Shown here: positions 10,220 to 18,772 of the stretch, in pieces
Layout of the letters: every line of letters begins with the position of its first letter
Position numbering within the stretch: position 1 is the first letter of the stretch
Origin: Mesostigma viride
Lineage: Eukaryota > Streptophyta > Mesostigmatophyceae > Mesostigmatales > Mesostigmataceae
NCBI GenBank assembly: GCA_009746045.1
Contig: RPFO01000272.1
Location: forward strand, 2,501 to 29,670
Length of the DNA stretch: 27,170 nt
Reading direction: 5' to 3'
Position numbers and translations under genes: made by a program
Notes under the pieces: generated by a model
What the model saw: only the letters and a program-made list of their open reading frames with translations
Told to the model about the DNA's origin: nothing
Databases searched by the model: none

Positions 10220-10234
10220 TTACAATCTCTACAT

Positions 10235-10276
10235 GGAGGGCCGGCATCGACCGTTGATGGTCAATGCCGGCCCTCC
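10235..10276. promoter_or_regulatory. 18-bp inverted repeat just upstream of the transposase start
   Basis: Arms 10235-10252 and 10259-10276 match at 17 of 18 positions around a 6-base loop (GTTGAT). The repeat lies 16 bp upstream of the transposase ATG (10219), in its leader or promoter. It could be an operator for a dimeric protein or an RNA hairpin controlling translation; the sequence alone cannot decide. Confidence 0.8.
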
Positions 10277-11108
10277 GTGGCTAACCAGTCGCCATCGGGA
10301 TCACAAATCGAGCCACGCTAGGGCGTCTGCGCCAGTGAGACCACTGGCAGCTCACTAATCAACCGTGACCATGAAGTCCGGCTCAGTCGACATTTCCAGG
10401 AACGCATCCAACATAATTTGGCGATAAAACTCAGGAAGCCTGCAGGATGACCAATGAAACTGGACAATGTAGGTATCCGTGGAGGAAGGGAAAGGAGACA
10501 TCACGAAATTTGGCCAGCTAGCATGTGTGTGTCGATGTAAGTGTTCGGCTCGATTCCGGTATCCATGGGTGGGACCGCCATCTTTCTGGTGCCACCCGCC
10601 GCCGTGATAGCCGCTAAGTCACCCGTTGCAAGTTTGTGTCTGCTCGCCAACGCTTTCGATGTCGTCGATCCCTTTTGATCAAACGGACATTTTCTCAGTC
10701 ATTCAAATGGTAGATATTACGGTCAGTGTACGGTAGTGTTGGTTAGTCACGGGCTCATTGGTAGAAGTCTACTGAAACGGTACAGCCTTAGCTCCTGAGG
10801 CCTCTGTACTTGTACCAAGCAGTACGGAGTTTAGCCGATCCGCACGCAGCCGCGCGGGGCGTGCGGGCCCCGCGCGAGGCGTGCGGTCCGGCCGTTTGTG
10901 TAGCTGCCGTTGGTGCCTTTTGGCGAAAGACGTTCAAAAAATTTTTGCGCGGGATGCTGCCAGGTTCGTCGATCTGCTGAATCCAACGGCGGACAGAGGC
11001 AGGTGCAGTGCGTCATGTATACGTTGGCACCGTCTCCGTTCGCAAAACGGGGGGATTCCGGACTTAGCCAGCCTTGGTCGCATGGTGGTGTGCGACCGAA
11101 CGTTGTAA
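10277..11108. promoter_or_regulatory. Intergenic region between the two divergent CACTA genes
   Basis: No convincing gene lies in these ~830 bp. The stretch separates the divergently oriented transposase and accessory genes and presumably holds both promoters. It contains a GC-rich inverted repeat, CGCGCGGGG (10851-10859) and CCCCGCGCG (10868-10876), within a CpG-dense patch. No clear TATA box was identified. An additional 5' exon of the accessory gene cannot be excluded. Confidence 0.55.
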
Positions 11109-13353
11109 ATGCCGAGAAGGGTAGCAGTGCTACGACCAGCTCACGTGTGCAGTCCTGAGGAGTGGGAGCGATTTGATGCAAGAGCATGTGAAGAGGAAAA
11201 GCCGAAACAAAACGTCGTTCCCTCGGAATATGTGCGGACCTTAAGACTGCAAATCACGACCTTTGGCCGTGCATACCTCGTAGAGGGGTATGTCCTCAAG
11301 GAACAGGATGGCGCCATGGTGGATGCTCTCATTAACCGGGTAAAGAAGAGCTGCATAAACTTTCTAGAAACATGTGTGGCTGACGACAACCGTGCAGAGC
11401 TGGATAAGTATGAGGCATCCAGCTGGGTGGTAGACCCGACGACTGGTGAGCTCACCGCCCAGAAGCCCAAGGGCTCCAAACCCAAAGCCCTAAGTGTTGA
11501 AGAATTCGTAAAAAAGGAGCTGAGCCGGTGGCTAAGCAACTCCAGCTTAAAAAAGAGGCAGAGTTTTGCCGAGGACGAGGATGATGACGTGAAGGAAAAT
11601 ACCAAAGCGCTAAGCGACGTGACCAACATGCCAAAGGTAATAACGCTATCTTTAGCTACAGGAGTCTGCAAGCTTCTTGGTTTTTTCTTTCATCGCAGGT
11701 CTGCTACTAACCGACTTCCCGAATGTTAACGTCCTTATTCCATGCCCCGCCCTCTGCTTGCAGACAACTCCTGCTGCCAAGCCGGCGGCAAAGCCGGCGG
11801 CCAAGCCGGCGGCCAAGCCGGAGGTCAAGCCGGAAGTAAAGCCGGAAGTAAAGCCGGAAGTAAAGCCGGAGGTCAAGCCGGAGGCCAAGCCTGTGCAGCA
11901 TGCCACAGGCGTCCGAGCAGATGAAATTCGGAGACTCAGAGCTCGGCTCCAAGCCCTTGAGGAGGAGTTAGAGCAGGAAGTGGCAGGGTACGCGCCTGCA
12001 CCTGTGGAGGTATCGGATGTGAGGCCGCCGCCTCCGGTGGCCAAGAAGGTTGTACCGCCGCCCCCTCCCGTTCCCAAGCAGCCTGTCATGCCGCCCCCTC
12101 CGGTGGCCAAGAAGGTTGTACCGCCGCCCCCTCCCGTTGGCACGCAGCCTGTCATGCCGCCCCCTCCGGTGCCCAGCAACGCTGTGCAGCCGTCCCCTCC
12201 GGTGCCCAACAACACCGTGGAGCCGCCCACTACGGTGCCCAAGCTGGCCGACCTGCCAATGCCGGATGGTCTCCCGCCTGCTCGTGTGCCTGCCATCAAG
12301 CCAGATGTCTTCGAGCCCATCACGTCGCGCCCCGCCGTCAACAAGCCGCCCGCCAGCAACAAGCCGGCCGCCAGCAAGAAGCCGGCCGCCAGCAAGAAGC
12401 CGGCTGCAAAGCGAAAGCTTCCTAGTGGTCCCATGGACTTGGGGCTTGCGCACTATCTGAGCACCTTACTGCCAACCGCGGTGGTTCAAGAGCGACCGGG
12501 CCCTGGTGGTTTCGGAGAAGCACTGCACGGGGCCTTCGTGGCACAAAGGTACAAGTACGAGCGCGATGGGGCGCGGCCGGCTGCGTATGTTTGGGAGCCT
12601 GGCAAAGTGGTGGAGGTGAAGCCGAAGCTCAAGGCCCCTTACGGCACGCGGTTTGTGGAGCGTGATGGGGGCTCGCAAATGCTGTTTGTTGACTTTGCCA
12701 CGATGCATTACGGTGACGCCGAGGGCAACGAGAATGCGTGGGTCCTTCTGGGCAACGTCACTGACGACGACCTTCGAGGCGCACGTGCGAAATTGAAGGA
12801 GAGTTGGGGGCCAGCAGAGGAGAAGGAGGAGGTGTCGGATGAGTATGTACCGGCCAAGCGAGCGCGGGCGCCACCCAAGGAGAAGGCGTCTGCCGGTGCT
12901 CCCTCCGCGCCAGCGATCCCGCCTGCCTCTAGCTCTTCGACCGCAACGGTGTCTGCCGGTGCTCCCTCCGCGCCAGCGATCCCGCCTGCCTCTAGCTCTC
13001 CGGCCGCAACAGCGTCTGCCGGTGCTCCCTCCGCGCCAGCGATCCCGCCTGCCTCTAGCCCTTCGCCCGCAATGGCGTCTGCCGGTGCTCCCTCCGCGCC
13101 AGCGATCCCGCCTGCCTCTAGCTCTTCGACCGCAACGGAGTCTGCCGGTGCTCCCTCCGCGCCAGCGATCCCGCCTGCCTCTAGCTCTCCGGCCGCAACG
13201 GCGTCTGCCGATGCTCCCTCCGCGCCAGATCTCACCGAGGCGGAACTGGAGCTTGCCGCGCTCAAGGCCATGATGGCAAAAGCGCAGCGGAAAGTTGAGC
13301 TGGAGCGGCAAGCAAAGGAGTCCCAGAGTCAGACTCCTGATCCGGTAATTTAG
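11109..13353 (+). CDS. CACTA accessory protein, two exons (Lys/Pro/Ala-rich, possible TNPA analogue)
   Basis: Exon 1 is 11109-11636 and exon 2 is 11764-13353. The 127-nt intron has donor AAG|GTAATA and acceptor TTGCAG|ACA in phase 0, giving 705 residues. Exon 1 encodes a compact N-terminal part with no family I recognise (YVRTLRLQITTFGRAYLVEG). Exon 2 starts with KPAAKPAAK/KPEVKPEVK repeats, then a predicted coiled coil (DEIRRLRARLQALEEELEQE), proline-rich repeats (VAKKVVPPPPPV), a basic AAKRKL motif and a globular segment (about 12430-12830). Five 21-residue SAGAPSAPAIPPASSS repeats and a final helical stretch follow. By position and composition it may be the element's second protein, analogous to TNPA of En/Spm, which binds subterminal repeats; there is no sequence evidence of homology. 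TGTAA and AATAAA at 13835-13845 may end the transcript. Confidence 0.75.
12889..13230 (+). repeat. 63-bp coding minisatellite, five full units and a partial sixth
   Basis: Units starting at 12889, 12952, 13015, 13078 and 13141 encode 21-residue repeats beginning SAGAPSAPAIPPAS; a partial copy starts at 13204. Units differ by few bases, so expansion was recent, and the frame is kept. Confidence 0.92.
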
Positions 13354-13917
13354 TGGAATGTTTTTTCTGAAGCACGTTTTAGCTATGTAGTGATGTGGTG
13401 TTGTCACACCCAATTGCCATGTGCGTATATTTTTGTTACTCATGTATGTATCACTCTCATGCTAGGTCATGCATCATACCCACAGGCATAACCCATTTCA
13501 CCATGCATAGGATGTTTTGCTGGGCAACAACTATCTGCCGTGCCTGACTGCCCCCCCCCCCCTGCCTTGCTGCCCTTGTGTCCTCTTCAATGGTGGTGCT
13601 CTGTGTGCCTGCAGGCCTCCAGAGCATGAGTGCTGGCAACTGTGTGGCTTTGTTCAGGCAAAGAAGCATCATTGATCATGATGACACCTGAAGAAGAAGT
13701 AAATTAATTGGCTGGGCTTGATGCGGCCTGTGTTATTTCACAATGGTGTAAACGTATCGATGAGACGCCCAATGTGGGGCTAAATCCTCATTGTAAATCA
13801 AGAGAGACAACTGTTAATGGGATGTATTATTATTTGTAATAAAGAAACCATTTGGAATGATGGCCTGTTAAGCTGTTCTTAACAGTGCTTGTGTTGTAAT
13901 GCTGGCAAAATCTGCAT
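13354..13917 (+). other. 3' untranslated and spacer region of the CACTA accessory gene
   Basis: No gene is visible. The stretch contains a C homopolymer near 13551-13562, several TGTAA motifs (for example in CATTGTAAATC and TTTGTAATAAAG near 13790 and 13835) and an AATAAA, all compatible with polyadenylation of the upstream plus-strand gene. Confidence 0.55.
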
Positions 13918-14290
13918 TTTCCCCTTTTTTATCACTGTCATTTTTACCACTTTGTGGTATTTTTTTACCACCCTCATTTTTACCACTTTTTACCACTTTT
14001 TACCACCCTCACTTTTACCACTTTGTGGCGTGTTTTTACCACCCTCGCTTTTACCACTTGGTGGTATTTTTTACCACTTTGGTGGTAAAAGGGGTGGTAA
14101 AAGGTGGTAAAATGATTTTACCACCTGCTGTTCTCCTAGCGTTTTCCCACCGTTTTACCACTTTTTACCACTTTTTACCACTTTTTACCACTTTTTACCA
14201 CTTTTTACCACTTTTTACCACTTTTTACCACTTTTTACCACTTTTTACCACTTTTTACCACTTTTTACCACTTTTACCACTTTTACGGTT
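13918..14290. repeat. Right subterminal repeat arrays of the CACTA element
   Basis: From 13918 the sequence is dominated by TTTTTACCAC and ACCACTTTGTGG-type motifs, with short inverted repeats such as CCACTTTGGTGG near 14075. It ends in about a dozen tandem TTTTTACCAC decamers (about 14152-14285). Relative to the nearest terminus, these motifs have the same inward orientation as the GTGGTAAAAA motifs at the left end. ORFs across it (Phe/Leu/Thr/Tyr-rich) are low-complexity artefacts. Confidence 0.9.
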
Positions 14291-14293
14291 CCT

Positions 14294-14305
14294 GAGTTCC
14301 TAGTG
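14294..14305 (-). repeat. Right terminal inverted repeat of the CACTA element
   Basis: GAGTTCCTAGTG, the exact inverse of the left TIR. TG at 14306-14307 is the second copy of the target duplication. Confidence 0.93.
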
Positions 14306-14307
14306 TG

Positions 14308-14374
14308 CACGTCCATGACGGTCTTGTCCTTGAGGTAGGGTCTAATGCTGATCCCGGTACAGCCAGACCTCCCC
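14308..14374 (-). pseudogene. Element A protease segment stranded between two insertions
   Basis: On the minus strand this short stretch encodes RPYLKDKTVMDV, which runs directly into the VQFMVDTGAS protease active site at 5628 once the CACTA element and one TG copy are removed. On its upstream side the frame meets a TAG formed at the junction with the 16163 flank of element C. It is a fragment of element A pol, not an independent gene. Confidence 0.75.
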
Positions 14375-14397
14375 TAATGTCCCAATGTCCAGGAAAA

Positions 14398-14413
14398 GGC
14401 CTCAATTGAGGCC
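14398..14413. repeat. Palindrome at the left end of element C
   Basis: GGCCTCAATTGAGGCC is a perfect 16-bp palindrome followed by TTTT. The same sequence occurs at 16128-16143 at the other end. Confidence 0.9.
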
Positions 14414-15266
14414 TTTTTTATATTGGGTGTTGCATGCAGCCAAACAACTTTTTTCCAAATATGAGCATAGGCCATGCATTATTATGATTGTTTTGGGGTT
14501 GCCAGCACTTAACATCAGTCATATAGCCCCAATACCTATTTAATTATGATTTAACAAAACAGGGTGTCGCTGCGGTGGCACCATAAACACAGCATGACCA
14601 TAGATGCAAGCAGAAAAAAGGCGCTAGTACTCAGTTCCCTCTGCCTCTTAGGTGTCTTTTGGACCTTACGAGGTTTCCCCACAACACGGTAAGCATGGCA
14701 TGACATGGCATGCTCCCCAAGGGACGCCTCATACACAATTGCACGGCCGGGGCTGTCGCGCAGCACTGCAGGCAGCAACAGCCTGCCATGGGTATTGCAC
14801 GTAACCATGAGGAATCCAATTAAGCCTCTATTACAAACACGCACAAGGATCATGCATTATAATGATAGGTGTGACCTTCCAAGCGCTCAGCTTCACTCAC
14901 ATAGCCCCAATTACGTTGTTACCGTATATTCTGACAGGGGTTTGCTGCCGCGGCAGCAGATGAACAGCACACATGTGGCAAGATATACAAGCATAACTGG
15001 ACACCATTTGCACTGTCTTCTAGACCTCTAGCTTGATTTTAAGCTTTGCAAGGGTTGCCTGAGACATGGCCAGCATGGCAGGAACTGCCATGCTTCTTAT
15101 GGAAAGCAAACACGTCTACACGGTGGGGGCCAGCCGCAGAGCACTGCACGAAGTAATATAGCCTGCCTTACGTCACCTCGGCACTAGGCGCCGATAGGCA
15201 GCTAAAAACTGGCGATATCACAAGCAAATCGATGCCATTCCCTTTCTACCACCAGGACGCACTTAC

Positions 15267-15486
15267 CTTTCACACCCGTCACACCCGGGATCACTAAGCA
15301 CGCATATGCGTTGGCGCTGAACGTGGCTGCATCAGAAAAGCTGTTCAAGCTCGGCGTTTTCAAGTTGTCCGGAAGCGATGCAGCCCACAAATCTGGCCGG
15401 ACAGACGCTCCATGCGTCGTCCATTGACGTATGAAAGCGGCTGCAGCGGCCTCACCAGCGCTGTTCGCATAATTGCGCTCCCATAT
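15267..15486 (-). other. Candidate internal exon within element C
   Basis: On the minus strand a frame of about 73 codons is open between a possible acceptor (CCCCCAG, exon start 15486) and a consensus donor AAAG|GTAAGT (exon end 15267). The translation is not low-complexity (segments ERNYANSAGE, FIRQWTTHG and AACLVIP-like hydrophobics) but matches no family I recognise. It could be an exon captured from a host gene, a remnant of a transposase gene, or chance. Confidence 0.25.
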
Positions 15487-16108
15487 CTGGGGGCGCGCGC
15501 GCGTTTATTGTCCGCAACCCAGTTTTTCCTAGCTAAAAACACCCCTTCCTCTACCTATGGATTCACGACAAAAGGCTCAAATATAACCAGCGCCCCTTTA
15601 GTCACGGCTGCCCCAACATCCCCCCCGCCGTTCCGCTAGTCTCCTTCCCAACATATCGAAGCATCGTCCTGCTGGCAGGCGCACTATCAACGCCATCTAC
15701 GCCCCATCTGAACTTCACTAACCTGGCATTCAGCACACAAATAACGACCCCACGAATTTATAAATCGACTTTTGACACATTTAGCGGTCGGGCTAGCTTC
15801 AAGGATAATTTATCTGCCCAACGCGCTCCATACTGCTCGAAATGATGCACGAACGTGGCCATACGGTCCATTTTACTCGAGGCCGCCATGGTCGTGCATT
15901 CGTGAAAATTCCTCGTCCCGTTGCACGAAAGTGGCCAAAATAGGTACTTTTCCACCTCACGTATTTTTCAGTAACCGTCGACCCCTGTCGACCCCAACGG
16001 GTCAGGACGCTCAGCACATGTACCAGATTCGCGCCACTGGGGCCGGACGACCCATAGGACCGGTCCTTCCCGCCAAAATACCGTACTTTGTGAGATCTTG
16101 GTAAAAAA

Positions 16109-16143
16109 GGCCTCAATTGAGCCAAAAGGCCTCAATTGAGGCC
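16109..16143. repeat. Doubled palindrome at the right end of element C
   Basis: GGCCTCAATTGAGCC (16109-16123, one base lost) is followed four bases later by the perfect palindrome GGCCTCAATTGAGGCC (16128-16143). The left end has only one copy, so the right end has an extra partial duplication. Confidence 0.9.
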
Positions 16144-16162
16144 TCTGGACACTGAGACACTA

Positions 16163-16516
16163 AACAGGAGCAAGTTGCGGGTACCAGCCAGGAGTTGCGC
16201 GCGTAGGCTGGTCGGAGCTCGCTGCGCTACCCGTGGCCGGCTGCGTGTTTGGAGCAGAAGTCTCGCCCAAGGATGCATCCGCACTTGTATTCGCTACAAG
16301 CGGGGTGCGACTATCTACTGTAACGACTGATTCTGCGCCCACGCTGGTATTCGCTACCAACGGGGTGTCCTTATCTAAGCTGTCTATCTGCCTGACGTTA
16401 TTGACTTGCGCTATCTTATCTACCTGTCCTACATCTACCTCTATCCGTGTAGGCAGGGACACTACGCACGAGGAACGGAGGGCCGGGAGACCGCCTCGTT
16501 CGACCGCCCGGTCCAC
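16163..16516 (-). CDS. Element A pro/pol N-terminal segment, -1 frame relative to gag
   Basis: This frame overlaps the end of gag (16462-16516) and is shifted by -1. It is rich in Thr, Ser, Val and Asp, contains a duplicated TPLVANTS motif, and has no catalytic motif of its own. It ends at TAG, created by or sitting at the insertion point of element C. With element C removed the next codons (GGG AGG ...) continue in the same frame into the protease segment at 14374. It is thus the linker between gag and protease. The shift may be programmed, but no classical slippery heptamer is visible in the overlap, so an indel in this copy is equally possible. Confidence 0.6.
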
Positions 16517-17339
16517 TCTTCCCCCTCTACCTCATCCTCCTCGTCGCCATGCCCATAGCCGGCGACCGCCTTGCCATCCATAACCCCCGAGGCGCCATTA
16601 CCCGAGTCCTGTTGCTGTGAGAACAACTCATTCAACTCGCGGTTCACCCGCTGGAACGAAGGACCCGTAGCGCGGGGCGTCTGATGCTGCGTGGGACGCT
16701 GCCGGGCGTCCTGCAACTTGTATGCGCGCTCGCCCGCGTTGCGAGGCCGGTCTGGGCGCCGTGCTTGGTCCGGGCGCTTACCGAAGGCAGGCCCGGAGAA
16801 ACGGGGTGACGTCTGCTCGTCGCCACGATCGCGATCCCGTGGTGGTCGCGTGCAGTCCTTCTTGAGATGACCGACCTCGCCGCACCGGAAGCATCGCGCC
16901 TTGGACGCATCGATTGCATTGACCTGGGGCGCTTCATAGTCGCCGTCCTCCTGCTCGTGGTCGATAATGTCCTCAGAGGACCCATCTTGGTCCACCGTAG
17001 TGAAGTGGACGCCACGCGGTGCAGCACCAGCATGCCGATAGGTGACCGCTGCGCGGCGGCGTGCGAGCACATCTGACACCTTTAGAAGGTACTGCTGGAT
17101 CTCGATCACATCCCACTGCTCCCACGGTATCTCAGCAAAGCGCTTTAGCACCTCATCTAGGAGCTCCGGACTCAGCGCCTCAATGAACCGCGACCTATAT
17201 TCGGTCCAGGTCAAGTCCTCAAGGCGAGCCGAGAATGCTTCAAACTCTGTCAGAAACTCGCGGAACGGTGTGGTGCCTTGGCGTAGCTTGGCAAAAGCCA
17301 GACGCTCGTGGAGCTTCCAGTCAGGGGGCACCAGCTTGC
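16462..17339 (-). CDS. Element A gag (5' truncated by element B), with CCHC zinc knuckle
   Basis: The translated part starts at the element B junction with KLVPPDWKLHERLAF and continues with a retrotransposon gag capsid signature (FREFLTEFEAFSARL ... YRSRFIEALSPELLDEVL). A single CCHC knuckle, CFRCGEVGHLKKDC, lies near 16895-16854, followed by an Arg/Pro-rich nucleocapsid tail and an acidic stretch. The open frame continues upstream of 17339 to a Met at 17382, but those 14-15 residues are coded by the LTR of element B and are not native. Gag forms the virus-like particle and binds the RNA genome. The missing N-terminal part should be found right of the window beyond the 3' LTR of element B. 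Confidence 0.82.
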
Positions 17340-18412
17340 TGTCACGGACGCGCGCTATGTCATCCGGGCGCCCACTATGCACAAGACCGGTGACGTGCGC
17401 AAGGAATTTGTCTTCTACGCATTTTCGACAAAGGCTAGTGACCGGGGGGGGACACTAGCACTTGCAGCATAAGAGCGGACGAAAGTGTACGTGCACGCGC
17501 GCCGGGCCAGGCACAGCTGGGCGCGCAGCACTGACTTGAGCGGACGGCAGCACAAGTGTGCAGCGTCGAGAGGATCATACGCGTGTTAGTGGACAGCTGG
17601 AGCTGAAGCTGGACTGCTGGACTTCAACAGCGCCGAGGCTATTGACAGGCCAGGTGTCTTTGTGGTGTAGAATAGCGGGTCAACGTTATGAGGACTGGAC
17701 AGAAAATGGAAAAGGACAATTTGCGGTGCGGAGCCAGATCGCTGGAATGAATGCGAAATCGCTGGCAGCCCTAAAAAGGGATTTCTTCTAGAAAGGAACG
17801 ATTAGACGCAATGTTTGCTGGGCCACTCACACGCAAGGTGTGAGCGTGCAGATTGTCTGAAGGATATTATGCTTCGACCTTGCTGGACGTGACTCAATGT
17901 CGGACATTCCCAGGGACAGAAATGCCGGAGCCTCTAGGAGATGAGATCGGCAACAGGGTAGCAATTTAGATTTGTCGGGATGCCTTCCTGCTTTTGTTGG
18001 CATGTGTGGTAGAAAGCCAGGACGGCAACTGGAATGCGGTTTCTATTCGCATGGTTCAGGCAGCAAGATAGTTTTGGCATTCCTGGCTGGACTGACAAGT
18101 GTGGCGTGTGTCATGCGTGTGGCATGACGAATGGTTTGGTTCATAGTCGAAGAGGACTCTCACGCAGCGTGTAGTCTCTTCGAGTCTCTCGTTAGTGGCC
18201 TTCGTGTTTCTCCCTTTCCTTGGGAGCAAGGCCGGTAGCATGTCATGGAGCGCTGCCTAACTGCGGGCTCGTGAGCATGGAGTGCATCGATATTGAGACT
18301 ATCAACGTGTTGTAATTGTATTAACTTTCTCAATAAACTCCGCATGTGCGGCTTCATCATCAGACTGTGCAAAGTATGTGTTTTGAAAGCATTATTCTAT
18401 AGCAGGGGAGGC
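17340..18412 (+). repeat. 5' LTR of element B
   Basis: The left edge is set by where similarity to the 3' copy starts (TGTCACGGACGC at 17340 and 26790; three more matching bases may be chance). The right edge is inferred from the PBS-like sequence at 18420, with a possible CA end at 18411-18412. Over the visible 380 bp the two LTR copies differ only by small insertions or deletions. TGTAA at 18311 and AATAAA at 18332 may mark the polyadenylation region. Short ORFs inside are not supported. Confidence 0.75.
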
Positions 18413-18419
18413 AATAAGG

Positions 18420-18435
18420 TGGTTATCAGGCACGA
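18420..18435 (+). other. Candidate primer binding site of element B
   Basis: TGGTTATCAGGCACGA begins with TGG, complementary to a tRNA 3' CCA end. It resembles the TGGTATCAGAGC primer sites for initiator methionine tRNA in plant retrotransposons. Its location, just after the LTR and 340 bp before gag, is as expected. The tRNA species cannot be confirmed here. Confidence 0.5.
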
Positions 18436-18772
18436 GGGACAGTTCCTTGTCCTCGGCTGAGAGCCCTCCTTTCTTTACTCGAAGAGACTACCCGGTAGTC
18501 TGCTTCCTTCTGTTCGAAGCCAAGACGTTGGCTTTAGTGTTTAGCAACCATCAGCAGTACAGGGAACGGCCTGGCTGACAGTTTGTAAAGGAAGTGTCTT
18601 GAGACAGATTTTAAGAAAATAGAACTAGCCAGAATTTGCTGGCTCTTGTCTTTTTCTGGCAGGCTAGTCGAGTCGTTATCCTTGACACCTGTTATAAAGC
18701 CTTTGGTTGTTGCTTCTTCTCAGCGAAACCTAGGCTTGTTGGTTCTTGTTTTGCCCATCGGTCAGCTGGTGC
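18436..18772 (+). other. Leader of element B between PBS and gag
   Basis: No coding feature. It contains a short palindrome GACTACCCGGTAGTC (18486-18500). It also contains inverted sequences ACTAGCCAGAA and TTCTGGCAGGCTAGT (about 18625-18670) that could pair in RNA with a bulge. Such leader structures could serve dimerisation or packaging, which is inference. Confidence 0.5.

Larger units (their letters stand above)
5629..14305. mobile_element. CACTA/EnSpm DNA transposon, apparently complete (8677 bp)
   Basis: Both ends carry the terminal inverted repeat CACTAGGAACTC (5629-5640 and, inverted, 14294-14305). The match extends a few bases further with mismatches. TG at 5627-5628 and at 14306-14307 is a 2-bp target duplication. 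CACTA elements usually show 2-3 bp. Removing the element plus one TG joins GTG-CA and G-TTC into an uninterrupted protease frame of element A, which is independent proof of the boundaries. Inside are large subterminal repeat arrays at both ends, a TNP2-like transposase on the minus strand and a second gene on the plus strand, diverging from a shared intergenic region of about 0.9 kb. Both coding regions are intact after splicing, so the element may be autonomous. Confidence 0.93.
14378..16160. mobile_element. Element C: 1.8-kb unclassified inverted-terminal-repeat element
   Basis: The two ends are inverted relative to each other. ATGTCCCAATGTCCAG followed by AGGCCTCAATTGAGGCC is at the left; GTGTCTCAGTGTCCAG followed by the same palindrome is at the right, read inward on the minus strand. 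TAA flanks it on both sides (14375-14377 and 16161-16163), consistent with a TA or TAA target duplication. A 3-bp TWA duplication is typical of PIF/Harbinger and TA of Tc1/mariner, but the terminal sequence does not let me assign a superfamily. No transposase is recognisable, so it is probably non-autonomous. It lies in the pol frame of element A. Its interior has a degenerate duplication (about 14460-14620 versus 14850-15000). Confidence 0.65.
477..17339 (-). mobile_element. Element A: minus-strand Gypsy/chromovirus-like LTR retrotransposon, interrupted by three insertions
   Basis: Read on the minus strand the visible order is gag with a CCHC knuckle (17339-16462), protease region (16516-16163, 14374-14306, 5628 onward), integrase with chromodomain, an extra ORF, a polypurine tract and the presumed 3' LTR (1143-477). 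The 5' LTR and start of gag should lie right of the window, beyond element B. The CACTA element (5629-14305), element C (14378-16160) and element B (17340 onward) interrupt it. Removing the first two computationally, with one target duplication copy each, puts the flanking protease segments in one frame. Reverse transcriptase and RNase H are not visible, so the copy is non-autonomous whatever its insertions. That the LTR at 477-1143 and the gag belong to the same element is inferred from orientation. Confidence 0.8.

Noticed and set aside
11652-12453. Gly/Thr-rich minus-strand ORFs opposite the accessory gene (also 12466-13443 minus and 12839-13273 plus)
   Set aside because: They are frame shadows of the proline/alanine repeats. 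The plus-strand frame has the intron, the start and the structured segments.
15835-15950. Repeated TGCACGAA(C/A)GTGGCCA motifs in element C as a regulatory array
   Set aside because: Only two copies and one partial inverted copy; too few to call.
17340-17382. Met start at 17382 for the element A gag
   Set aside because: The first 14-15 codons are LTR sequence of element B; the same peptide frame recurs in the 3' LTR near 26860.
18746-18772. Upstream start of element B gag at 18746
   Set aside because: The codon there is TTG; the first ATG in frame is 18773, giving a typical MPLTRAQTRAM gag start.
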